From Bog-105 sp965277855 (GTDB taxonomy: Bacteria > Acidobacteriota > Terriglobia > Bryobacterales > Bryobacteraceae): 64,000 nt of DNA. The notes under the pieces were generated by a model. That model did no database searches. It was not told the origin of the DNA and saw only the letters and a list, made by a program, of their open reading frames with translations. The stretch spans positions 248,001 to 312,000 of the forward strand of contig OZ255847.1 in the NCBI GenBank assembly GCA_965277855.1. The letters are read 5' to 3'. Shown one piece after another: positions 16,297-24,200 of this stretch. The translations under genes and the position numbers were made by a program. Each line of letters starts with the position of its first letter. Position 1 is the stretch's first letter.

Positions 16297-17076
16297 ATGG
16301 CTTTGTTCACTGATAACGTGGTCATAACAATTGATGACCTGGCGGAATTCGAGGCATCCCTGGCGCAGACTGCGGCTGCTCAGGGAATAGACGTTAACAC
16401 AAAGATCAATCTTGCAACAAGCGGGATCAGTGACAAAGTCATGCTTTGGCTGCTGAATGTCTGGCGATCTGATCCGCAGTGGCAGACACGCCGTGAACTG
16501 GGCCTATCAACGGTGGTAGTAACTTCGCCGTTGCAGCGGTGGCTCTGCTTTGAATCGTTGGCGCGTTTTTTTGCGGAAGCGTATAACGCACAACTGAATA
16601 CGCGGTATCAGGGCAAATGGACCGAATATAAACAAGAAGCGCAGAACGCGGCTGACTTTTACTTCCAGAACGGTATCGGCATTGTGGAGCAGGCTCTACC
16701 ACAACCGCAGATTCCGTTGATTTCGGTCCAGGCGGGAAATTCGCCGGCGCAGTCAATGCTTGTGCAAACGGCGTGGGTGGATGCAGCGGGCGAAGAGAGT
16801 GCGCTGAGTGCGGCCGGAAGCACAGAACTGCCTGCGAATTCGAGCGTTGTGGTGGCAATGGCGGAAGGGGCATTGAATGCTCCGGCGGCCGCTGTGGGTT
16901 GGAATGTTTATGCCGGACCAGAATCGCAGGAGTTGACCAGACAAAACGAAGGGGCGTTAGCGATCGGGTCGACATGGCAGCTTCCGGCCTCCGGTTTGCA
17001 AGTAGGTGCGGCGCCAATGAATGGTCAAGTGCCAGCTTTTTACGTGTTGCTATCCAGGCAAATCAGGCGAGGTTGA
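16297..17076 (+). CDS. Phage cluster protein, possible head-tail connector with Ig/FN3-like tail
   Basis: 259 residues, AGGGAC ribosome-binding site, 10 bp after the previous gene. Residues 1-145 are helical and Trp-rich (VMLWLLNVWRSDPQWQTRRELGL; LARFFAEAYNAQLN). Residues 150-255 look like a beta-sandwich (TAWVDAAGEESALS, then VGWNVYAGPESQELTRQ). The second part resembles a segment of the large tail-tip protein near its residues 780-870 (VAAVDASGAEGPLS, FNVYRGTTPQELYRI). A connector role is inferred from gene order; the shared domain may decorate the neck or tail. Confidence 0.6.
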   Translation: MALFTDNVVITIDDLAEFEASLAQTAAAQGIDVNTKINLATSGISDKVMLWLLNVWRSDPQWQTRRELGLSTVVVTSPLQRWLCFESLARFFAEAYNAQLNTRYQGKWTEYKQEAQNAADFYFQNGIGIVEQALPQPQIPLISVQAGNSPAQSMLVQTAWVDAAGEESALSAAGSTELPANSSVVVAMAEGALNAPAAAVGWNVYAGPESQELTRQNEGALAIGSTWQLPASGLQVGAAPMNGQVPAFYVLLSRQIRRG

Positions 17077-17077
17077 G

Positions 17078-17575
17078 ATGACACCACTGACACTCTTGGC
17101 CGCACAGAAGTTACAAAGCAAATTAACGTCCAGCAATGCGCTCGAGCAGCAAATCGAACTGATTGCTGAGGCACTAAATGTGAGCATACCGCCTATTCCG
17201 GTGCAGCAAGTGCTGCTCTCATCTGCGCCAGCCGATTTAGGGGACAGGAATCTAGATTTCAGCTACCCGCGAGTTTGTATCTACAGCGCGGGAATAAAAA
17301 ACTCTCAGTTCGAGAAGTTCCGGTCTTTTTCGGGGCAAGTGGCACTGGTTGCTGAGATTTGGGCGAGCGCCGATTTGGTAGGCCAAGCCGACCAATGGAT
17401 TCATTTTTACGTGGAAGGCGTTAGCAGCATTTTGAGGATGAATATTGGTGACTGGGGCGATGGAATGTTTTTCGCTGGAGCTTACGAGGTGCAGTTTCAA
17501 GCCCCTAAAGCCGGTGGTTTGGGTTTTGTGGAATCCGCAAAACTGACGATGAGCTTGAATGCGAGCTTGAGCTAG
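17078..17575 (+). CDS. Phage cluster protein, possible tail completion/terminator protein
   Basis: 165 residues from ATG 17078, 1 bp after the previous stop, with GGCGAGG upstream. An ORF start at 17021 is inside the neighbour and is less likely. The fold looks alpha/beta with an N-terminal helix pair and a beta-rich C-terminus ending LTMSLNASLS. Gene order (before the tail tube gene) and size match head-tail completion or tail terminator proteins. No sequence family was recognised. Confidence 0.6.
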   Translation: MTPLTLLAAQKLQSKLTSSNALEQQIELIAEALNVSIPPIPVQQVLLSSAPADLGDRNLDFSYPRVCIYSAGIKNSQFEKFRSFSGQVALVAEIWASADLVGQADQWIHFYVEGVSSILRMNIGDWGDGMFFAGAYEVQFQAPKAGGLGFVESAKLTMSLNASLS

Positions 17576-17584
17576 GGAGGCGAT

Positions 17585-18754
17585 ATGAGCAGCTATATTT
17601 CGTCCAATGCAAACCGTTTCTACGCTGGTATAGAAACGAGTTATGGAGAAGCAGCAACAATCAGCACGGCAAATCGCTTTCCGGCGGTGAGACTACATGC
17701 TCACCAAAGCGTACAAGCCGGCCGAAGATTGGATAAGACGGGAACGCGAACATTTTTGGGCTACCCGGTTTCGTCGAAGAGGGCGACCACTTTTGAGGTG
17801 CAGACCTATTTGACCTCCTGGAGCGGGCTGGGAGCGCCAGGATACGGGCCGCTTTTTCAAAGCGCCTTGGGAGCGTCGCCGGTAGTAAGCGGGAGTTTGG
17901 TGGTCGCGGCTGTAGAAGGACCCTTGCAACTGAAGACGACGGCGGCACACGGGCTGTCTTTTGGATCCGCGATCTCATACGCTAATGAGATCCGTTTTGT
18001 GGCGAGCATGATCGACGGCCAAACGATCGCAATCAATGCTCCTTTCAAAATGACGCCAGTGGCTGGCAGCATTTTGGCTCAAGCGATGACGTATTCGTTA
18101 GCCGATGCGCTTCCTAGCGTGACGCTGTACGATTACTGGGATCCAATCACGACTGTGAGTCGAGTGGTTGTGGGCGGCGCTGTCGATGCCCTCACTGTAC
18201 TCGTAAATGGCGACTTTCATGAGTTCAGTTTTAGTGGGCCAGCTGCTGATCTGATCGATTCAAGTAGCTTCAATACTGGAGCCGGTGGACTAACGAGTTA
18301 TCCGGGGGAACCGATGCTTTCGGCTTTCGATTACTCGATTGTGCCCGGGCATTTAGGGGAGGTTTGGTTGGGCGGACCGGCTAATCAGTTTTTCACTATG
18401 ACGGCAGCTAGCATCGAGGTCAAGAACAGCATTCAAACGAGGAATGAAGAATTTGGGTCATCTTATCCGCGAGCGATTTCACCAGGCCCCCGTCAGGTGG
18501 CGTCGAAATTTTCGTTATTTGCCCAAGATGACGCGCAAACGGTAGCGTTGTATAGCGCTGCCAAGCAGCGTACGCCAATATCGGCGATGTTGCAATTAGG
18601 CCAGCAGCAAGGCCAATTGATGGGAATTTTCATGCCAAAAGTTGTTCCTGAGATTCCGTTGTTCGATGATGCGGAGCCGCGACTGAAGTGGAGTTTCAAC
18701 AACAATCTTGCACAAGGCCTGGCCAATGATGAAATCTTTTTTGCCTTCGCATAA
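17585..18754 (+). CDS. Putative major tail (tube) protein
   Basis: 389 residues, good GGGAGGCGAT site before ATG. The protein is beta-rich, starting MSSYISSNANRFYAGIETSY, with FPAVRLHAHQSVQAGRRLDKTGTRTFLG. It lies directly upstream of the tail-chaperone gene with the frameshift site, which is where the tube gene sits in siphovirus-like tails. Function is inferred from order, size and composition. Confidence 0.6.
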   Translation: MSSYISSNANRFYAGIETSYGEAATISTANRFPAVRLHAHQSVQAGRRLDKTGTRTFLGYPVSSKRATTFEVQTYLTSWSGLGAPGYGPLFQSALGASPVVSGSLVVAAVEGPLQLKTTAAHGLSFGSAISYANEIRFVASMIDGQTIAINAPFKMTPVAGSILAQAMTYSLADALPSVTLYDYWDPITTVSRVVVGGAVDALTVLVNGDFHEFSFSGPAADLIDSSSFNTGAGGLTSYPGEPMLSAFDYSIVPGHLGEVWLGGPANQFFTMTAASIEVKNSIQTRNEEFGSSYPRAISPGPRQVASKFSLFAQDDAQTVALYSAAKQRTPISAMLQLGQQQGQLMGIFMPKVVPEIPLFDDAEPRLKWSFNNNLAQGLANDEIFFAFA

Positions 18755-19124
18755 ACAGACAGACTACGCCAGCGTTGTCTGGTACAAAAGCGAGTCAGTA
18801 CCTGGGGTTACTTTTGGCGTTCGCCGGCCGTCGCTTGCCCAGAGAATAGACCTCACGGAGCGTGTGCGAGAACTGTCGATCAAGCATGAATTTCTGAAAG
18901 CAGGGGACGTGACGGATCAGCTTGAAGCCGCGCTCTCAGAGTTGCTGGTTAGAAAGCTGTACCTCGAATGGGGACTAGCTGAGCTAAAGGGATTGAAAAT
19001 TAATGGCCAATCCGCCACCCTGTCAACGCTGATAGAAAGCGGACCCGAAGCGCTTACCGAAGAAGTAATGGGCGCTGTCCTCGCCGAGGCAGGATTGACG
19101 GATGACGAACGAAAAAACTTCTAA
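18726..19124 (+). CDS. Tail assembly chaperone, unshifted product (gpG-like)
   Basis: About 132 residues. ATG at 18726 or 18729 lies inside the end of the tail tube gene; an ORF start at 18708 is also open. The acidic helical C-terminal part (KLYLEWGLAELKGLKI, LIESGPEALTEEVMGAVLAEAGL) resembles phage tail chaperones. The frame ends TTC TAA just after the heptamer A_AAA_AAC at 19112-19118. A -1 slip there would add a 107-residue extension, in the manner of lambda G and G-T. Confidence 0.65.
   Translation: MMKSFLPSHKQTDYASVVWYKSESVPGVTFGVRRPSLAQRIDLTERVRELSIKHEFLKAGDVTDQLEAALSELLVRKLYLEWGLAELKGLKINGQSATLSTLIESGPEALTEEVMGAVLAEAGLTDDERKNF
19112..19118 (+). promoter_or_regulatory. Probable -1 programmed ribosomal frameshift slippery site (A_AAA_AAC)
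   Basis: The zero frame reads CGA AAA AAC TTC TAA, so the heptamer fits X_XXY_YYZ exactly in phase and lies one codon before the stop. After a -1 slip the frame is open from 19118 to TAA at 19439-19441. I did not find a clear downstream pseudoknot; an upstream AGG-like stimulator may exist at about 19087-19093. Tail chaperone genes of siphoviruses use this arrangement widely. Confidence 0.75.
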
Positions 19125-19441
19125 TCGCATTCCATTTTCAGTTTTCCACACCAGCCGCGTGGAGATGCGATACCTGTCGGAAAAGCGGTCTGGTTGTAAT
19201 TCGAAATTGCGCCTGGGTCAGCGACACTAAGCTTGAGAAAAAAGTAGTTTGGGCCCGGGGCCGGGTTGTGTCAACCCAGTGCCCGAAATCTGTGATCTCT
19301 CCAAAGAGCCTCTATTTTCTTGACTTATATGAGAGATGGAGAAGTCTTGGCAAGGGGTGCGTGTTGTCGTTGGATGCGAAGAGTGCAGATGCGTTGATGG
19401 TATTGGAACAGGAATGGTTAGCGGAACGACACGATGAGTAA
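19118..19441 (+). CDS. -1 frame extension of the tail assembly chaperone (gpT-like), no own start
   Basis: 107 sense codons with no stop in the -1 frame and no plausible start of their own. The fusion with the upstream gene would be about 238 residues. The extension has two Cys pairs (CDTC near its start, then NCAW and QCPKS), which suggests a small metal-binding domain, and ends WLAERHDE. Its stop overlaps the ATG of the next gene at 19434. Without this extension the 309 bases between genes would be unexplained. This ORF is missed if only ATG-initiated ORFs are considered. Confidence 0.72.
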   Translation, partial: LLIAFHFQFSTPAAWRCDTCRKSGLVVIRNCAWVSDTKLEKKVVWARGRVVSTQCPKSVISPKSLYFLDLYERWRSLGKGCVLSLDAKSADALMVLEQEWLAERHDE

Positions 19442-20099
19442 AAAACAATTGCCAAGCGTTGCGGGAAGACTATCCCAGGCGAAGGCCGACGGGAAAAACT
19501 TGACGCGGCTACTTGCACCTGCTCGCTCAGGGGCAAATGCAGTTTCGAGTTCAAACAAGCTAGCCAAACCTGGAGCGTCCAACGAGGAGAAGCCAGTCTC
19601 TTTGAGCGCAACCGGTACGGTGAGGGGCGGATTAAATTTCGGAAAGGCTCCGAAGAGTGCGACGAGCACAAGCGCTACATCGAACAGTTGGAACAAGCTG
19701 CTGAAGAGCACCTTATCTGGCGGCGCATCGGGCGTGCTCGGCGGCGGTGTCCTTCAGGCGCTGGGGGGTCTGGGAGGAATTGTCTCGGGTATTGCAGGAT
19801 TGTTTGGAGGGTCGAAGAAGGCTTTGCAACCGTTGACTGCTTTTCAACTTCCGAGTTCAAAAAACGTTACGAGTGGGATCGGCAGAAAGGCAGGGAGCGC
19901 ACAGTCCGTTGCGGCCTTCAACGGTGCAACAAAGGCGGCCGCAGCGAACCCGGTATACAGCAACGTCCAAAATTCTTTGAAAACCACCGGGATTAGCGGG
20001 ACTGGCAGCTCTCAGTATCAGAATCAACAAATTGTGCAAGCTGTTAAGCAAGCCCTTCTTACCTCAAGCTCGCTGAATGACGTAATCGCGGAGATATAA
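19434..20099 (+). CDS. Short Gly/Ser/Ala-rich protein at the tape-measure position
   Basis: 221 residues, ATG overlapping the end of the frameshift extension. Low-complexity Ser/Ala/Lys-rich regions flank a Gly-rich hydrophobic segment at about residues 93-125 (GGVLQALGGLGGIVSGIAG), which could span a membrane. The site directly after the chaperone is where the tape measure is encoded in siphoviruses, but this protein is several-fold shorter than usual. If it is the ruler, the tail would be very short. It could instead be a different tail protein. Confidence 0.55.
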   Translation: MSKKQLPSVAGRLSQAKADGKNLTRLLAPARSGANAVSSSNKLAKPGASNEEKPVSLSATGTVRGGLNFGKAPKSATSTSATSNSWNKLLKSTLSGGASGVLGGGVLQALGGLGGIVSGIAGLFGGSKKALQPLTAFQLPSSKNVTSGIGRKAGSAQSVAAFNGATKAAAANPVYSNVQNSLKTTGISGTGSSQYQNQQIVQAVKQALLTSSSLNDVIAEI

Positions 20100-20100
20100 G

Positions 20101-20460
20101 ATGGCAATTTTTCCTGCTCTGAGTACGGGTTCGGTTACCCAATATCCGCTCGAAATCAAAACTGGCCAGGAGAGCCAGCTCATCCGTTTTCTGGACGGAT
20201 CGGACCAACGCTATAGCGTGCGCGCACTCACATTGAGGCAATGGCGAATACAGCTTACCTTGTTGAATGAAAACGAAACACAGGCGCTGGAGATGTTTTT
20301 TGCGGATCAGCTTGGTAGCTACTCGGTTTTCAGCTTCCCTGATCCGTATAGCGGCACCCTGGTTCCGAATTGCCGCTTCGGAGAGGATGCCTTTCAAAGC
20401 GATTATGTGGGAGTCGACGACGGCAGCGGAACTGTCTGGATAGTGGAGACCAATGGCTAA
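20101..20460 (+). CDS. Tail tip protein, DUF2460/gpM-like
   Basis: 119 residues, 1 bp after the previous stop with GGAGATATAAG before the ATG. The compact beta-rich sequence (YPLEIKTGQESQLIRFLDGSDQRYS, LTLRQWRIQLTLLNENE, FFADQLGSYSVFSFPDPYSG) resembles small tail-tip proteins that follow the tape measure in lambda- and GTA-like tails. Its stop overlaps the start of the next gene (ATGGCTAA). Confidence 0.6.
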   Translation: MAIFPALSTGSVTQYPLEIKTGQESQLIRFLDGSDQRYSVRALTLRQWRIQLTLLNENETQALEMFFADQLGSYSVFSFPDPYSGTLVPNCRFGEDAFQSDYVGVDDGSGTVWIVETNG

Positions 20461-21250
20461 TCTATTTTTCCCTCAGCTCGCAAGCGGAACACTCGCACAG
20501 TACCCGATTCGAAAAACTCGGGTCACCCGCACTGTCAGAAACGAATTGCCGAACGGCGATTTGGTGCTATACGCGGACCCAGGTGCCGACGAAATGGTTT
20601 GGGAACTCGGCTACTCAGGGCTAGACCAGGTAGACATAAACGGGTTAGCGAACTTCTTTAACATCTGTAAGGGACGATTCCATGCATTTACCTTTATCGA
20701 CCCGGCGGAAAATATGCTGGTCGCCAGCGCAGACCTCGGAAGTTCGTTGTGGAGCGTAGGCAGTTCCATTCAGGTTGTGGGGGGCGCTAATGACCCAAAC
20801 GGTGGGATGGAAGCCTTCACAGTGACAAATAAAGGGCAAGACAGCCAGGGCCTGTCGCAAACATTGAGCGTTCCAGCCGGCTACCAGTATTGTTTCTCGG
20901 TATATGTAATGAGCGGTAGTCCGTCAGCGATTACTTTGAGCCGTCAAGGGGCAACCATGCAAGAGACCAGTGTCCAACCGGTGGCCTCACAGTGGGTACG
21001 CGTGACTTCAAGCGGTACATTGGCCGATGATGGAGTTGGTTTCACAACAGGAATCGAACTAGCGCCTGGACAGCAGGTCGTGTTATTCGGGCCGCAACTG
21101 GAACCGCAAATTGCCCCCTCGCGCTTCCGGCCGACCTTCCAAAGCGGCGGTGTTTATTCACGGGCCCACTGGGGAGTAGACGAACTGCTGATTTCGGCTG
21201 ACGCCTCAAACGTTTTCTCGACGGTTTTCAGCGTTGAGAGCTCAATTTAA
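20453..21250 (+). CDS. Tail tip protein with C-terminal carbohydrate-binding-like domain
   Basis: 265 residues. The first about 95 residues repeat the theme of the preceding gene (LANFFNICKGRFHAFTFIDP beside FFADQLGSYSVFSFPDP), suggesting a duplicated tail-tip fold. The C-terminal about 150 residues are beta-rich (QTLSVPAGYQYCFSVYVMSG, SQWVRVTSSGTL, LFGPQLEP) and look like a jelly-roll carbohydrate-binding module common in phage receptor-binding parts. A surface-recognition role is inferred. Confidence 0.6.
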   Translation: MANLFFPQLASGTLAQYPIRKTRVTRTVRNELPNGDLVLYADPGADEMVWELGYSGLDQVDINGLANFFNICKGRFHAFTFIDPAENMLVASADLGSSLWSVGSSIQVVGGANDPNGGMEAFTVTNKGQDSQGLSQTLSVPAGYQYCFSVYVMSGSPSAITLSRQGATMQETSVQPVASQWVRVTSSGTLADDGVGFTTGIELAPGQQVVLFGPQLEPQIAPSRFRPTFQSGGVYSRAHWGVDELLISADASNVFSTVFSVESSI

Positions 21251-21272
21251 GACGAGGCATCGAGGGTACAAA

Positions 21273-24200
21273 ATGGCGACAATCAATGAAGTTAAGCAAT
21301 TGGCCGAGGCGGACACGCCGCTCCTGTTCTTTCAGTGCGTTCTACCGTCCGGGGACACAGAATATTGGAGCACTCATTCGATCGTCTTCAATGGCAATCA
21401 ATACTACGCGCGAGTCTTAAAGCACAATTTGTTTGATTTGCAGCTCTCGGCTGATGACGCGATGGACGGTATTTCTCAACTTTCGATTACCCTAGCGAAC
21501 GCCGATTCAGCATTGTCCGAACTGAATGCAGCATTGGGTTTTAAGGGATCGGCTTTAACGGTGTTCTTTGCGTTTGCCGACCTATCGAGCGGCACGGTGA
21601 CGACCGAAAGCACCGTCTTATTTCGTGGAGTAGCTGGGGATCCAGACTTAATCACCGAAGACAGCCTGACACTCACGTTTGCTAATAAGTTGAGCTTACA
21701 GCGTATTCCTGTACCCGAGGTACGGGTACAGCGATCTTGTGCCTGGAATTTTCCTGCAAGTCTGCCGCAGAGGGAAGAAGCGAAGGATGGAGGAGACCGC
21801 GGTAAATTTTCGCGATTCTTCCGGTGTGGATATTCGGCGGATTTGCCGGGCGGGGTAGGAAACTTAAGTGCGGGACAACCATACACCTCCTGTGACAAGT
21901 CTCGGTTGCAATGCACGCAGCGGGGCATGTTCAAGCAGGATGCGCAAGGAAATCAGACCGCGAGGTTCGGAGCTTTTGAATTTGTTCCGTCCGCCATTAA
22001 CGTGCGAACAGCAGGCGACAAGACCTCGCATGTTTCTCCACTTTTGGACAATTCGGCGAAGTTCAATGATCCGGTTCCATTAATTTACGGAACCGGATGG
22101 CTGAAAGCGCCGGTTATCTTCTCTCGCAACGATGGGAACCTCACGCACATGGAGGTTTTACTTGGAGTAGGAGCCATCCAGGGCGTGTTGAAGGTGGTGG
22201 TCAACGACATTGAAATACCGATCTATTTGTCTGGCAAGGACATGAGCGCGACCGGATGGTACGCAGCGGTGACGACCGGCACCAGGCAAGGTAGTTTCAA
22301 TCTAGATTTCGTAGATTCGACGGGCACACCCCTTGGCGACCCTTATGGCAGCCTGGCCGTACTATCGATCATTGTTCCGAATCGTATCAGCACGGGCCAA
22401 TCGTTACCGAATGTCGAGGTTCTACTTCAAGGGCTCCAAGTTGATACTTACAACCTGGACGGAAGCTTTGCCGGGACGAAGTATTCGAATAACCCGGCCT
22501 GGGTAATACTCGACATTCTGGAGCGATGCGGCTGGTCTCAAACGGATCTAAATTTAGCAAGCTTTGCAGCTGCAGCCGACTTCTGTCAGTATTTCATCAG
22601 CACCACAGACTTAAATGGGAATCCGGTCAGTGTACCTCGATACGAATGCAATTTGATACTGACGAAGCGACAGAGCGCGGCTTCGGTGATTCGCGGCATT
22701 CGAGTCGCTTCAAGCTTGATGTTGCGTTATGGCGTGACGGGTTTTCTCGAATTGCTGCCGGAAGCCACGATCGCGGTCCAGCAGCCGGGATTACCGGACG
22801 GCAGCAACAGCACAGAGCCGATTCTGAGTGGCTGGCCGGCCTACGAATTTAGCGATGGTTCCGCTGCTTTTTCCGGAATCGCAAGGAACAGTGACGGAAG
22901 CTCTAGCGTGAGGCTTAGCAGCCGGAGCGTTCCAGAGACCTCGAATCGTTTGAGCGTGGAGTTTCAGGACGAATCGAATGAGTACCAGCAAGACAGTCTC
23001 TCTCTGACGAATGAAGACGACGTCGCCCTGATCGGTTACGAGGTTGCGAGCCAGTCCACGGCTCTTGGCATTGCGAACTTCAGCCAAGCGACTCGGGTGT
23101 TGTTGCAACAATTAGACAAGTCGACGAAAGGAAATCTCTTCGTTCAGTTTGAGACTAGCTTTCGCGCGTTGAAGGTCCGACCGGGAGACATTATCACGAT
23201 CACTTACTTGAAGGAAGGGTTCATACGCACGCTCTTCCGGGTGACCAAACTCTCGCCAGCGATGAACTTTCAAGCGGTCACGATCCTCGCCCAAATTCAC
23301 AATGACGACTGGTACAGCGACAGCACGGCTGTACTTATGAATGCCGGGCGGCAGCCCGGCACTGTCACGGGGATACCGAGGCCTTTGATGGGAACCGTCC
23401 CGCATAGGAATCTGGCGGGAGATTTTGAGTTCTTCGATTTTGCGGTGACAGAAAAAATAGAAGCGTCCAGCGACGGCTCCGCCACGGATACTTTAACCGT
23501 GGAGTTTGCTCAGCCAAGGAAACCGAGCACGAGTATAACGAACGTTCCGATTGTGAGTTTAAGCCCGCAGTACGGAAATGCGGGTGGGTCGTTGCCGGGT
23601 GGCAATAATTATTACTACGCCGTGGCTGCGGTAGACGCCTCGGGTGCCGAGGGCCCACTGTCGTTCACGATTCCCGCTCAAACGCCGGCGGGACAGAACA
23701 CGACCGAGGTGACGATCTCCGGTTTAAGCCTACCCCAGGCAGCAAACTCTTTTAACGTCTATCGCGGGACGACACCACAAGAGCTGTATCGAATTACAAA
23801 TGTACCGGCAACCATCGCCAGCACTTACACCGATCCAGGGCTGGCAAGTCTAAATTACGGGCCACCGGATGCTAGCTTTGACCATGCAAATTTCTATTAT
23901 CGCTTTGAAAATGCCGGACCATTTCTGGCTGATGAGTTCTCAGCAAACACGGTCGGCCGGAGTGATATGGGATCGGTTAACGGTGCTTATGCCGGCATGG
24001 TAGTGAGGATTATCGAAGGTACTGGCGGGGGCCAGGAGCGACTAATCGCGAATAACTCTGGTACCACGTTGACTGTTACTCCTCAGTGGCTGATCCAACC
24101 GGATGTCACCAGCGAGTTTGTTATTGCGGATGGCTCGTGGAAGTTTGCCGCAGTGTCGGCGACAAGTCCCGCAAAGTTTGAAATCGCTTATCAAACGGGA

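Noticed and set aside
19102..19230. A 42-codon ATG ORF (MTNEKTSNRIPF) at the end of the tail chaperone gene.
   Set aside because: It is in the third frame, has no ribosome-binding site, and the -1 frame extension across the same bases is longer, stop-free and better explained by the slippery heptamer.
21711..21733. A perfect 9-bp inverted repeat CTGTACCCG/CGGGTACAG.
   Set aside because: It lies inside the tail-tip coding sequence with no U-run or start nearby; probably a coincidence of codon content.
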